Both the position numbers and the translations under genes were made by a program. A stretch of 64,000 nt of DNA from Proteles cristata cristata (taxonomy: Eukaryota; Chordata; Mammalia; Carnivora; Hyaenidae), in assembly GCA_017311185.1 (NCBI GenBank), contig JAESUZ010000455.1, positions 310,001 through 374,000 on the forward strand, given 5' to 3'. Positions 1 through 10,799 of the stretch are shown piece after piece. Each line of letters opens with the position of its first letter. Position 1 is the stretch's first letter. The notes below the pieces were generated by a model, which saw only the letters and a program-made list of their open reading frames with translations, searched no databases and was not told the origin of the DNA.

Positions 1-550
1 CTTTGATGCTTCTTTTCCTTTGGCCTTGCCATTGATGTCCCCAAAGAGGTGAGGGCTTCCACTCTGAATGGATCATAGCTTTTGCCCCCACACTGTGGCT
101 CTGTCAGGTCCCCCTTCAGGAGCACCAAGTGTGTCTGAAGGTCGCTGCCCTAATGAAGTAGAATCCCTCGTACATAGCTAGGCTGTTGGCTGCTTCTCCA
201 CATTGGGCTGATGTGCTAAGACCCTGCTTTTCATGTGAGGTGAGCCAGGGGAGGTGAAGGAAGGGGGGCTGGTCAGGCTCCCAGAGCACTTGCACCTTGA
301 GAAAAATTATGCAAATGTTTTTGGAGTTTCATAGTCAACCAAATAAAGGTTCCACTTGCCTCAAGCCTTGGAGGAATTTCTGTAACAAGCTTGTAAAAGG
401 ACTTACATGGTCAAAATATGACATGTTTTGTACCTCGTTGTCTCAGAGGACACACATTATCTAATGCCCTGGAATGAGGTAAGTGTGGTCCAGAATTCCA
501 GGAGACCACTTTCTAAGGTGTTCACGATGGCAAATGAAAGTTGCTCTCTT
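1..550. other. Unassigned single-copy sequence
   Basis: No repeat consensus or convincing coding frame is visible. GC content is moderate and open frames are short. It ends where the T-rich 3' end of an antisense L1 begins. Confidence 0.5.
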
Positions 551-554
551 ATCC

Positions 555-1075
555 TTTATTTTGTTTTATTTATTTTTTTATAGTTTATTGTCAAGTTGGT
601 TTCCATATAACACCCCGTACTCATCCCCACAAGTGCCCTCCTCCATGCCCGTCACACCCCTTCCCTTCTCCCCCACCCCCATCAGTCCTCAGTTTGTTCT
701 CAGCATTCAAGAGTCTCTCATGGTTTGCCTCCCTCCCTCTCCCCCACTATTTTTCCCTTCTTCTCCCCCACGGTTCTCCGTTAAGTTCCTCCTAATCCTC
801 CTATATGTGCAAACATATGGTATCTGTCCTTCTCTGCCTGACTTATTTTGCTTAGCATAACACCCTCGAGTTCCATCCATGTTGCTACACATGGCCAGAT
901 TTAATTCTTTCTCATTGCCATGTAGTGTTCCATCGTATAGATAAACCACATCTTCTTGATCCATTAGTCAGTTGATGGACATTTAGGCTCTTTCCATGTT
1001 TTGGCTATTGTTGAGTGTGCTGCTATGAACATTGGGGTACATGTGCCCCTGTGCATCAGCACACCTGTATCCTTT
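555..1075 (-). mobile_element. 5'-truncated young carnivore L1, 3' end
   Basis: Antisense to the plus strand. A T-rich start (the L1 A tail) leads into the carnivore L1 3' untranslated region (TATTGTCAAGTTGGTTTCCA) and then, read on the minus strand, the C-terminal part of L1 ORF2. The words TIAKTWKEPKCPS and GREGQIPY are readable, but in two different frames that meet near 964, so the frame is broken. Only about 0.5 kb remains, so no reverse transcriptase domain is present. The 3' UTR version matches the copy at 19347-19807 and differs from the older version at 23924 and 52206. Confidence 0.85.
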
Positions 1076-1087
1076 CTGTGTTCAATT

Positions 1088-1295
1088 ATTTCTTTTAAAT
1101 GTTTATTTATTTTTGAGAGAGACAGAGAGCAAGCAAGGGAAGGGCAGAGAGAGAGGGAGACACGGAATCCAAAGCAGGCTCCAGGCTCTGAGCTGTCAGC
1201 ACAGAGCCCCACACAAGGCTTGAACCTGCAAACTGCAAGATCATGACCTGAGCCAAAGTCAGGCGCTCCACTGACTGAGACCCCCAGGCACCCCT
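1088..1295 (-). mobile_element. Felid CAN-SINE (class B) with TSD
   Basis: A full-length tRNA-derived SINE in reverse orientation: T-rich tail, GAGAGA stretch, GAGCTGTCAGCACAGAG linker complement, and a head ending in CCCAGGCACCCCT. It is flanked by CTGTGTTCAATT at 1076-1087 and CTGTGTACAATT at 1296-1307 (11 of 12 match). It landed at or just past the 5' end of the truncated L1. Confidence 0.93.
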
Positions 1296-1307
1296 CTGTG
1301 TACAATT

Positions 1308-1920
1308 CTGTTGGGCAGAGTTCAGTGTGGAAGTTTTGATGTTTAAATACAAAATACACACTTCCACCCTGCTTGTGATGTGCACTGTAGAGATGGTGAG
1401 AGGTCAGGTGTCTGGTAAACACTATTGTTATGTCTTAATAAAGCAAAAACATTGATTTCTGAGCTTTCAGAAACTCCTTGTTTGTTACTATGTGGCATCG
1501 TCCTTAGGAATATAGAAAATGATACCCCTCTGTGGCACTTAATGATGACGCCCCACTGGCCATGAAAAGAATGCCTTTGTCCATTGAACATGTTTCTAGC
1601 ATTTAAACAGAGTATTAGACAGATGTTGGCTGGGGTTTATTCAAGGAGCAGTACAAGTCTCTGCCTTCAGGGAACATATAATTTAGTGGGAGATAGAAGT
1701 CAAAACCCAAAATAAACCCAAATAAAAGCTGAGAGCACCACTTAATTCAAATAAAAGGAGGCATTTCTGAAATTGATCATTTGAAAATCACATGCAGAAT
1801 TTTATACGATGTCACTTAGTATATACTGATCTTCACCCTAATGAAGAGATAAGCATGAGGAAGCAGAGGAAATACACCTTTTCTTAAAAACATCACATTG
1901 TAACCTTATAAATTACTGAC
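1308..1920. other. Unassigned sequence
   Basis: About 600 bases without a recognised element. A segment near 1655-1700 (CTCTGCCTTCAGGGAACATA) resembles a wording common in old mammalian repeats, but I could not place it in a family. Confidence 0.4.
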
Positions 1921-1924
1921 ATTC

Positions 1925-2155
1925 TAATATGGCTAATATTCACTGAGTACATGTTATATGCCCAGCTCTGTGGTAGTGATTTATATGTATCAACTCAGTT
2001 CTCATTACAAGTTTATAGTACGTGCTCATTTGCTCCACTTTACAGCTGGGGAAACTGAGGCACAGACGGCTGGGACACTTATCTAAGACCACACAGTTAC
2101 CGAATGACAAAACTGCCTTCCCATTCAGGCAATGTAGTGTCAGTGTCCGCCATCC
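1925..2155 (-). mobile_element. MIR SINE
   Basis: An ancient tRNA-derived mammalian-wide interspersed repeat, antisense. The diagnostic core is GGGGAAACTGAGGCACAGA at about 2048-2066, preceded by CACTTTACAG and followed by CCACACAGTTACCGAATG (matching the usual CACACAGCTAGTAAGTG). The upstream part (attcactgagtacatgttat) fits the MIR end. Confidence 0.85.
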
Positions 2156-2599
2156 GACCACAGCAGAAAATATCTGGGTTCCTCGTATGGGAAGGAACTG
2201 CTACCCTGTTTCTTGCCTAAGAAGTCATAAATAAGATACCCAAAGAGCCATCTCCTTTCGAGAGGACGGCGGGCCTGCCTTATTTAGTCTAAAGTCATCA
2301 GCACATGTATTTCTTTGTTAATAATCAAAGAGAAAAGCTGACTGTACTCAGAATGTCGTGGACAAATCAAAGTAATGAGGAGGCGCGCTGCCTGGCTGCA
2401 GCCGCTTCCCGTGGGGACGTGCATTTCTGGAAATGCCCGATGCTGCCCGAGCCTCGGCTCCTCTCGCCTGTGCTTGGCTGTCCTGGTGATGATGGTTTGC
2501 TACGTCTGCTGACCAGAAGCCTGGTCCCCAACCATCTCACAGGTCAAGATGCTCTATGGATTCACCAGGCACAACAACACAGCCGGCCTGGGGCTGGCT

Positions 2600-2876
2600 C
2601 CTGACGTTTTGGGGGACCCCCCACCCCCACCAAGCTTCAGGTCTTGTTCCTCCGTCTTACACCATCTCCAGCTGTACACAGTCCCTAAACCTGCACCGGG
2701 TGCCCCTGCGTTCCTGCCGTTAAATGTGCGATTTCCTCTGCTTCGAACCTTGTTCTTCCCGTTTTGCATCATCTGGCCATCTCAGGAGTGGCCCCAAACC
2801 ATCAACTTGTAGCTATAATTCCGCCCCAGGAAGCCTTCCCTGACCCTGCCCTGTCTTCCCTGGTTTTCCCCTTTCT
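2600..2876 (+). mobile_element. L2 LINE fragment, 5' piece
   Basis: The words CCAGGAAGCCTTCCCTGACC near 2826 are typical of the L2 3' region. The element resumes after two SINE insertions at 3374. The 5' limit is uncertain, and sequence before about 2760 is weakly supported. Confidence 0.6.
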
Positions 2877-3109
2877 TTCTTTTTTTTTTTTTTAAATGTT
2901 TTATTTATTTCTAGGAGAGAGAGAGAGAGACAGCGTGAGCAGGGGAGGGTCAGAGAGAGAGAGAGTCACAGACAGAAACAGGCTCCAGGCTCTGAGCTGG
3001 CAGTCAGCACAGAGCCCGACGCAGGGCTCGAACCCACGAACCGCGAACCGCGAGATCATGACCCAAGCGAAAGTCGGACGCTTAACCGACTAAGCCACCC
3101 AGGCACCCC
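2877..3109 (-). mobile_element. Felid CAN-SINE (class A) with TSD
   Basis: Little-diverged class A copy: T-rich tail, TTTCTAGGAGAGAGA, the GGCAGTCAGCACAGAG linker complement and GGCTCGAACCCACGAACCGC. It is flanked by an exact 11-base TSD, TTCCCCTTTCT, at 2866-2876 and 3110-3120. It splits the L2. Confidence 0.95.
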
Positions 3110-3135
3110 TTCCCCTTTCTGATCTTCAGGGATTT

Positions 3136-3357
3136 TTTTCAAAATTTTTGTTAACATTTATTCATTTTTGAGAGACAAAGAGAGAGTGTGTGAGCGAGCA
3201 AGGGGCAGAGAGAGAGAGGGAGACACAGAATCCGAAGCAGCTCCAGGCTCTGAGCTGTCAGCACAGAGCCCGACGTGGGGCTCCATCCCACAAACCACAA
3301 GATCATGACCTGGGCTGAAGTCAAACACCTAACCAACTGAGCCACCCAGGCGCCCCT
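3136..3357 (-). mobile_element. Felid CAN-SINE (class B) with TSD
   Basis: A second reverse-oriented SINE directly after the previous one. It has an exact 16-base TSD, TGATCTTCAGGGATTT, at 3120-3135 and 3358-3373. The first copy of this TSD starts at the last base of the neighbouring SINE's TSD, so the two insertion sites are about 10 bases apart in the original L2. Confidence 0.95.
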
Positions 3358-3373
3358 TGATCTTCAGGGATTT

Positions 3374-3445
3374 CTATGCATTATTCCCTCTTAATCCTAA
3401 TCATATTTTAGTGCAGTTATGTGTTCACAAGAGTCCCCTTGCCAG
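3374..3445 (+). mobile_element. L2 LINE fragment, 3' piece
   Basis: Continuation of the L2 interrupted at 2876. AATCATATTTTAGTGCAGTT and TTATGTGTTC fit the L2 3' region that follows the GGAAGCCTTCCCTGA word. Confidence 0.55.
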
Positions 3446-4555
3446 GACAATGGCTAATCCATCTTGGTGATTTCAGGACGGAGCAGTCCTCTCCGACCTC
3501 ACAGAGACCGACCCGGGGGGAGGGGGGCGGTGTTGCTGAGCTGCCTTATTTACTGCATTTCTAGCAGAGCACAGACGACCCCAGGAAAAACAAACCAGTC
3601 TCGGCAGATATTTTTATGCTCGAGATTTATGCTGTCTGGAAAGGCCTAGTTGCCTCTCGTTTCCACAGACTTCCTGAGCCCGGACCTTTGAACATCCTCG
3701 AAGTCAATGGTCTCCTCTTCCCCCAAGATCAGGGTTGAGACATGCAAGAGCGAGACCCATCCCTGGGCGGTGAGCTTGAGTGCTGCTGCGGTTCAGGCTA
3801 TTTAACCCGAGGTGCCGGCAAGTCCTCCAAACCCCTCAGTCGTCTGGGGCCTCGCTGTCCACAGAGCATCGCCCCCACACTGCAAGGAAAGCCCCCCTCT
3901 TCCTTCAGGCCCCCGGGGACCTCAGGGAGCTCTCCCTCTCTTCCACTTCTTGCTTCTGCCGAGATTTGACCCCCACTCTGCATTTCCTCACTGGCAGGGG
4001 CCGACTCTTCCTGCGTCCTCACTCGGACATACCCCCTATTCCTTCACTGTCTACAGTGCTGTGAATACAAAGAAGGTGACCATCAAGGCAGCACCAGAGA
4101 GTTCTAGAAATCGCGCCAACACTTAGAACTGAAAACGAGCAATGAATTGGCTCAGGATCGAGCATTTCCTGCCACTGATTGCCTCATAAACCCCACCCCG
4201 GCCCCATCTTCTGCCCGGTGTTTCTCCTAATTAGACCTTCCTTTCTCCACAAAGCCCTTCTGTGGCTCTGGTATACACCGCCAGCCGGCTCCCCGAGTCC
4301 TCCTCCTTCCCAGGGGTATTAGAGCCGGTGATTAACAGCAGGAGCTCCGGGGTCAGAGTCCCGGGGCTTGGCTCCTGGCTTGCCCACTGCCGGTCCCTCC
4401 CGCACCTGGACCGCTCAGCGTCCTCGGTGCCTGTCTCATCATGAGTATAACCGAGGTGAGCCTGTCGCTAACTTCCAGGCTGGTTGCGTCCGGATTACAC
4501 AAAGCCGTGGGCGTTTAGAATGATCTTGATAAGTTCTCAGTACCTGTCAGCAACC
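3446..4555. other. Unassigned GC-moderate sequence
   Basis: About 1.1 kb with scattered CpG but no clear CpG island. It holds a G-rich run at about 3513-3532. Overlapping frames of 75-104 residues near 3742-4126 show no recognisable domain and are probably chance frames in GC-richer DNA. Confidence 0.4.
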
Positions 4556-4559
4556 TTGC

Positions 4560-5000
4560 CTTCGGAAGGTTATGTAAATTATTTTGATAGTCTCACGGGC
4601 TGGGTGACCCCGTCTCTTTCTGCACCTTCAGTACCATTAGCTAATAGCGTTTTGTTGGACATTGTTCTCTCTGTTGATGAGTTACATAGGTTTTTATGCA
4701 CTTATCGGCGACCCGTGCTTTTCCTTTGCTTTTGGGCGAGTTGGCTCTACATGCTATTTGTCCATTTTTCTATCAGCATTTTTTGTGCTGTAAAAGGTAT
4801 ATATTAAAACACTTTCTCCCCCGTCTCTGAACACATGCTGCAGATATTTTCTCCACGCTTCTTATTTGGTTTCTGTTATTCCTATTCAATTGTTTTTATT
4901 TGGGCTTTTACTGTTGAAATCTACATCTCCTTTCCTTCTCCTCTGTAATTTCACCATTATGTTATGATGACCAATTTGTTTTCTTCCTGACAGGACTTTC
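4560..5000 (-). mobile_element. Ancient L1M fragment (ORF2 3' part)
   Basis: The plus strand carries degraded antisense L1 wording: TTTGTCCATTTTTCTATCAG, then GCAGATATTTTCTCC and a following T-rich stretch, in the order seen in the antisense ORF2 3' region. It is heavily decayed with no usable frame. Confidence 0.5.
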
Positions 5001-7008
5001 TCATCGACACTTCAACAGCTGGCTTGGCTTTAAGTTGAAAGACGCTGGGAGAACTTTAAAGGAGAATGGCAATCCTTTCTTATAGACCCATCTTGATGTT
5101 TATCATTTCTGAGACTTTTGTTATCAAATTCAGTGGCAGTACACTAAATGTGACGATTACTAGTCTAGAGTAAAGATGTTCTGAGCTCCCGCGTAAATCT
5201 TTTAGACACTGCATTTTCAGTGTAAGACCTAGTTGAAGGCTTTGCATCAGAAATAATGCCAAGTCAGAGTTTCTATATATGGTCCATTTAGATTAAAGGC
5301 ACAGAGCCAGCAGTGTATTCTGGCTCTCTTAGAGTTTATCAATATTATGCAGCTGTTGCATCTCTTAAAAAAATGCCAACAAGAAATAAGGAGGTTGTAT
5401 GGAGCTCGGAGAAGTAAAAACTTTCAAAGCAAAATCACAAAGCTAAGGAAAGGAAGGGAGGAAAAAAAAGAACCAAAGCTACAGTCTTACTGCTTATTTA
5501 CATAACATTACCCTAAATGCTTTGCATTAAAATTTTTCTTTGAACAATTGCCCTCTTTGGAATATGCCAAACCCCGAGTCTGCTTCTTTTGGGAACTGGC
5601 CCCGCACCGATAATTTCTGAGTTCAAAGTATGCAGCTGCAATCTCTCTTTCACTCTGAGCCTGAACTAAAGACGCCTTTGATTGGCATGAATACGGTGCC
5701 ATGTGATGAGACCTTACTAATACGGAGAGGAAAAAACATAGACACATCTTAGTCATTCTCGACGAAACATACCGTTCGATTCATGTGAAGGGAAGTTAAT
5801 TTCAGGAAGGTTTACTTCTGTTTTCTTGAGATAACAAGTTGTGAAGTATTTGCTCAAACTCAGATAGTTGATACATTTCTTCAGACGGTATCATCATTGG
5901 CTATATATTTTATACACATCACAGAAGGTTATTTTGGTAATTGGTTAAACTCGTTCTTGCCGTACCTTCCCTGCATGTGAATGGTATCATCCCTGCCTTT
6001 TATGTGCCCTGAGGAACTTTCCTTAAGAAATTAAGAAACTTTAAGATGCATTTGAATTTTTCCTTGTTTAAGGTAATGGGGAATTCTGGGAAGGTACTTC
6101 TGGTTTCCCAGGAAATTAGGATCTCTCTAACCTCTTTGGAAGTAGAGCATGCATAAGAAATATGTTTCACATGTGTAGACCTAATTCCATATTAATATGC
6201 ACATTATAACTTCCTCTGCAATGATTACATGAAGATCCAAACACTGTCAGGTCCCTGTTGAGGATACTTTGGAAGGGTAGTTTTCTATCTGTAGTCATCA
6301 AGTATTCGCATGAAGTGTCAACTGCACAAATGAAAATCCAAAGGCCTTTTGATTTTACAGTCTTTTTGAAGTGCCTTATAATACTTTTAGGTAAAAGCAA
6401 AACTCGTTAAAGTATACTTCATCCGTGAAATGCTAAATAGCTGGTTTAGTTCTCACTGAAAAATTATCAAGTAAACAAATCGATGAACAGGAAATGTAAT
6501 CTAAAGTGCAGAATATTAATACCAGCTAGAATGAACCATGTGCGTGAAAGAGAAACCTAGGACAAATGAAATGTGACTTTAATAACAGCTGGTAAGTTAG
6601 GGAACTGATTTCCACCAAGGGTCATCTTTCCTTTTCCCTTCTTGGTTTTCTTTTCCCTTCAGGTTGAACGGTATCATAAAATGTAACATTGGCTTCTGGA
6701 GTTTAAGGGATAGTCTTTATTTTCTGTCACCCAAAGATACTAGAAAGTTCTTTTTATGGATTTGTTATAAAACGGTACTTTGTTCCCATTTGGATTCTCT
6801 TCTCCAGATTACAGATCCCTTGATAGCCATGAAAGCAGAAGGGTCAAACGACAGGGCAGGTTTGGGGTTGTGGCTTGTGGCACATATCTCTGTGTCTCTT
6901 GGACTATCGTTTTTCATTTTCTGGAACATTTTCCACTCTATGCCCTCCCCCCACTGGCCCTCCCCCACATTCGGTTGGTTTGATATTTCCATGTGGCTTA
7001 GATTGTGA
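5001..7008. other. Unassigned sequence
   Basis: About 2 kb with no repeat I recognise. The 114-residue plus frame at 6664-7008 has no recognisable motif and overlaps an opposite-strand frame, so I do not call it a gene. Confidence 0.45.
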
Positions 7009-7022
7009 TCAAGTATCTCTTT

Positions 7023-7248
7023 TTTTCTCTTTTTTTAAATTTATTTTTTAACATTTTATTTATTTCTGAGAGAGGGAGACAGCGTGAGCAGGGGAGGGGC
7101 AGAGAGAGGGGGAGACACAGAATCTGAAGCAGCTTCAAGCTCTGAGCTGTTAGCACAGAGCCCAACGCGGGGCTTGAGCCCACGAACCGTGAGATTGTGA
7201 CCTGAGCCAAACTCAGATGCTTCACCAACTGAGCCAGCCAGGCACCCC
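7023..7248 (-). mobile_element. Felid CAN-SINE (class B-like) with TSD
   Basis: Reverse orientation, full length with a more decayed head (GAGCCAGCCAGGCACCCC). Exact 14-base TSD TCAAGTATCTCTTT at 7009-7022 and 7249-7262. Confidence 0.93.
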
Positions 7249-7529
7249 TCAAGTATCTCTTTCTAATGAGAGCATTCTCCGGCTAATGGTTTGGATCAGG
7301 CATGGTGTGTCGGGCAATTTACCACTTAAGCTATGACACTTTTGAAGGAAAGGGGAGCATCACCAGCATCTGGTCATTGTCAGAGGTACTGGAGGTTAAA
7401 GCTTCAGCACATAAACGGGAGGGAGCATAATTCACCCCTTAGTGGGCTCTCGGCACACTGCACATTTTCCCTGGAGAGTTTATCTCAAGTGACATAATAG
7501 CTATACATGCATATATCTGATATCTGCCC

Positions 7530-7625
7530 CTCCATGTATAAGGGTAGGACCAAGTCTATTTTCTGCACACCTCCAGTGCTTGGTACAGAGCTGGCACCAA
7601 ATAAATGTTTGTTGAATAAATGAGC
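7530..7625 (+). mobile_element. L2 LINE 3' end
   Basis: CCAGTGCTTGGTACAGAGCT followed by CAAATAAATGTTTGTTGAAT is the characteristic terminal wording of L2 elements. Only the extreme 3' end is preserved. Confidence 0.7.
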
Positions 7626-8081
7626 AGAAAAAAAATATGACACATACATCACGGAAGTCTCTTGTCAAGGTAAAGTTCACCCACTTCGGGGAAGAGGCAG
7701 TGGAAAGAAGACATACCAGCATTTGGGCTGCGATATACCACTGCACCCGGTCACCTTTCAGGTAAGGGGGTATTGCAGGAAACGGACAAGAGCGTCAGTT
7801 CAAGACGAAAGTTAATTTGATGTTCTTGGAGGGAAGGGCAAAGGGAGGGAGAGTCATGGATTATCATGTAAAGACCCAGCGGAGCAGAATCTAAAGTAAA
7901 TAACTGTGCCCCAAACAGACAAGGTGTTCGGAAAGTGCAGCCTTGGCAACACATCGGGCTCAGGGAAGTCGGAGACACAGAGAGGATCTGCCGGTTCCCA
8001 CAGCTGCTTTGGCTACGCCCCGACCTGCCACCCCCAGAGCTTGCAGGTGCAGAGAAGGTGTTTGGACACAAACACACACGG

Positions 8082-8082
<1 letters not shown>
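7626..8082. other. Unassigned sequence
   Basis: No repeat or gene recognised. The 158-residue minus-strand frame at 7751-8227 gains its length by crossing the CA repeat and has no domain. Confidence 0.4.

Positions 8083-8130
<48 letters not shown>
8083..8130. repeat. (CA)24 microsatellite
   Basis: Twenty-four uninterrupted CA dinucleotides, preceded by a short imperfect CA tract from about 8067. Pure repeats of this length are usually length-polymorphic in mammals. Confidence 0.98.
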
Positions 8131-8132
<2 letters not shown>

Positions 8133-8274
8133 AGTGCATATGCCGTTACCTCGTGCACAACGCTTAGTGATAAATCCAAAAGTAGGGTAGCCTTTACTCG
8201 GTTAAACACTCTTAAAATGACATCCAAACGAAATGCTCATATAGTAGAGGTTGAAAATACAGTCAAGCAAAGAG

Positions 8275-8660
8275 AATAAAATTTGCTCATAATCCTTTCA
8301 CCCAAAGAGAACCACAGACAGAGTTGGTTTTATTCTTTCAAAGATACGATATTAACACTACCCACTGTCTTTTTCAGTGACTGCATTCTTCTACTAAGTG
8401 AATGCGTCACGGCTTACTTAGGCAATTCCCTGCTGCTAAGCATTGCCCGTGATGTGCCATGGCTCTCTCATGCCGCGCTGTGTTCAGCACTTAGTTTAAA
8501 CTTCTGATTGTATCTTCAATTATTTTCTTCTTCACTTAATGCTCCTAGTGCTGTAATGAGCATCAGCTTGCGATCTTGTGTCACATTCCTGATTTCTCTT
8601 TTGTCAGAGAAAAGTATTCTGATGGGCTTAGGTACATATTCATTTACAATATTTAAGGAT
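8275..8660 (-). mobile_element. Possible ancient L1-like fragment
   Basis: CTCATAATCCTTTCACCCAA followed by AGAGAACCACAGACA, and later TAATGCTCCTAGTGCTGTAA, resemble decayed antisense L1 wording. The match is weak and the rest of the segment is unassigned. Confidence 0.3.
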
Positions 8661-8943
8661 AACATTAAAGCAGTAATAATAAAATGGAGACCCCTTCTTT
8701 GTAGATAACTTACAAGTATATTTTCAAATTGAAAAACAACAGAGCTGTTAAACAGAATAACTTTAGCGGGCCGATCACAAAAGTTGATTCAGTTCCCATG
8801 CTGTGTTACAACTGCTCATCACAGGGGTCTCCCACTCCTCCAGAAGCCCATTTACCTCGTCCGTGCCTCTATATCTGTTGATTTATCATTTCTCAGCAGG
8901 TGTTTTAGTCTTAGACCAAACTTGGTTCTTTCACTGTTTCTTT

Positions 8944-9006
8944 TGTAAAGTTTATTTATTTATTTTGAGAGAAAGAGAGAGAGAGAAAGAGAGAGAGAGA
9001 GAAAGG

Positions 9007-9037
<31 letters not shown>

Positions 9038-9122
9038 TCAGGGAAGGGCAGAGAGAGAGGGAGAGAGAGAATCCAAAGCAGGCTCTGCACTGTCAGTACA
9101 GAACCTCATGGGGGGCTCAATC
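8944..9122 (-). mobile_element. Truncated CAN-SINE with long GA tract
   Basis: TTTATTTATTTATTTTGAGA followed by about 90 bases of near-pure GA repeat and CACTGTCAGTACAGAACCTC. The tRNA-like head (B box and A box) is missing after about 9122, so this copy is 5'-truncated. The GA stretch corresponds to an expanded TC region. Confidence 0.85.
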
Positions 9123-9379
9123 TTATGAAAGGCGAGGAAGTTATCTGTATAGTGAAATAAAGTTGGTAGGATAATTGGCCTCCTATTGTCTTATTCCTTC
9201 TAGAAATAAATAGTGCGAAAGGGTTTTTTTTTTTCTTTTTCTTTTTTTTGTAAATATGGCCAAAGGGCAAGGTATGTGGAAGAGCACTCAGAAAATATAA
9301 TTTTGCCTTTCTATGCAGAACCCCTAAATTAACTGCCTCCCAAAATAAAAGGAATTGAATGAATGATCAAGGCAATGAG
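9123..9379. other. Unassigned sequence
   Basis: Short unassigned stretch with a T-rich run at 9222-9250. No gene seen. Confidence 0.4.
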
Positions 9380-9560
9380 GGTTTAATGAGGATAGCGCTG
9401 GGTGCTGGATGTAAGTGATGAATCACGGAATTTACCTCCAAAACCAAGAGCATACTGGATACACTGTATGTTAGCTAACTTGGCAATAAATTCTATATTA
9501 TATACAGAAGTTGAATAGGGAAAAAATAAACAAACATTAAAAATGTTTAATTAAAAAAAG
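9380..9560 (+). mobile_element. Carnivore L1 3' UTR fragment
   Basis: Sense-orientation L1 3' end: GCGCTGGGTGCTGGATGTAA, then GTGATGAATCACGGAA, CACTGTATGTTAGCTAACTT, GGCAATAAATT and an A-rich tail. This is the older carnivore 3' UTR version, also seen antisense at 23924 and 52206. Severely 5'-truncated, with no ORF2 sequence. Confidence 0.8.
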
Positions 9561-9754
9561 AAATCTAAAGAACTGGGTTCTTGTCACACAGTGAACCAGG
9601 GATGACCACTCTGGACAATGAGGAGACGCCTTTATGACAAGAGTGGTGGTCATGAATGTTACTGTGGGGAAGGTGATCAAAGGTTTCCTAATAGATGTAA
9701 AGCGCCCAGAAATCACAGAATTTATGAGAGGGGAGACATTCTAGACAGCAGCCC

Positions 9755-9845
9755 GCCTGCCCTTATTTTTCTACGGAGACTGACACTGAGTCAGAGAGGA
9801 ACATTCTTTACCCCATCACAAGCTGAGTTAAGGGCAAATAAGAAA
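9755..9845 (-). mobile_element. Probable MIR fragment
   Basis: CTACGGAGACTGACACTGAG then TCAGAGAGGAA, CATCACAAGCTGAGTTAAGG follow the antisense MIR core in order, but identity is low. Confidence 0.45.
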
Positions 9846-9849
9846 CAAA

Positions 9850-10535
9850 TTTAAGTTTCTGAATTATGGGATAGGTCCACTATTTAACTTGCATTGTTAA
9901 TCAATGCCTTTTATGAAACGCAAACTAACCTGACTACATGCGTTTTCTCTCAATGTATCGCAAATCAGCACAAAGGCAGCAACTTGAGCAATTTGCGTTT
10001 ACTATCATTACTAATCTCCTGTTTGACTGACTCAAAGTCAATTGATTAGTAGCTGTAATAACATCTGTAAAATCTCATTTTCCACGTAATGTAACATAAC
10101 CACTGGTGTGCTATCTCACTGTTTGGGGGTTTGGGAAATCAAGGGTGGCTGTTTTGGAATTCATTCACACTTAATGAAATACTTTAACTTCTCTCATAAA
10201 GAAAGAGAACAAAAAAGCCAGTGCTGAGTGGCCGTGTCGCAAGTTAGCCCCTTTATTGACTGAAAGGAGATCGGGCGAGAGCTTCCAGGAGACGAAACTA
10301 TCTTAATTGGTCTCCATCAAACAGAGAGATTTTTGGCCAGTGGTTTCACTGACGGCCACAGCTTATCATCAGCTAGTTCAACAGAGCAAGGACCTGTTTG
10401 TCATCTGACGTCCAGAGGAGAAACTCTCCTTACCAAATAGACAGCGTTGCCAACAATGAAATAATTTTGTGATCGAAGGAGATTTGCACTGTGATTGTCC
10501 TCTGACATTGTCTAGCTGTACATATTGTTTTTTGT
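9850..10535. other. Single-copy sequence with a candidate conserved element
   Basis: No repeat recognised. The stretch 9870-10090 is rich in homeodomain-like TAAT/ATTA words (TTGTTAATCAATGCC, CAATTGATTAGTAGC) and is neither low-complexity nor repeat-like, which is the look of a conserved noncoding element. This is inference only. Confidence 0.3.
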
Positions 10536-10539
10536 CAGT

Positions 10540-10680
10540 ACCTGCCACAACCTATTATTGTCCTATGTCCCCATCTTTCTCTCCTGCTGCACTGTGAGGT
10601 CTATGCAGGCAGAAGCTATTTCCGTTTTGTCCATGACTCTGACCGCAGCGCCTGTAATCACATCTGTGCTCACCAGGTGA
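10540..10680 (+). mobile_element. Probable L2 LINE 3' fragment
   Basis: CTGCACTGTGAGGTCTATGC, GGCAGAAGC and GACCGCAGCGCCTGTAATCA follow the L2 3' order (short tail, large decay). Confidence 0.5.
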
Positions 10681-10799
10681 CCTCAGTAAGTCTGGTTGCC
10701 TGAGTTCCAAAGAGAAGCAATATGGCTTCTTGCTTTTTAACACAACTAGTGTTGCCAAATGTTACATTTTACCAACTGTTCTATATTTAATCTATCTTT

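Noticed and set aside
3513..3535. Possible G-quadruplex at the G-rich run
   Set aside because: Two long G runs and a short GG follow one another, but I could not find four separate runs of three or more G with normal loops without splitting a run.
8083..8130. Regular repeats considered as a CRISPR-type array
   Set aside because: The repeats in this window are microsatellites and SINEs of a mammalian genome. No direct repeats with unique spacers occur.
7751..8227. 158-codon minus-strand frame
   Set aside because: It runs through the (CA)24 microsatellite, which is open in all frames, and has no domain or conserved motif.
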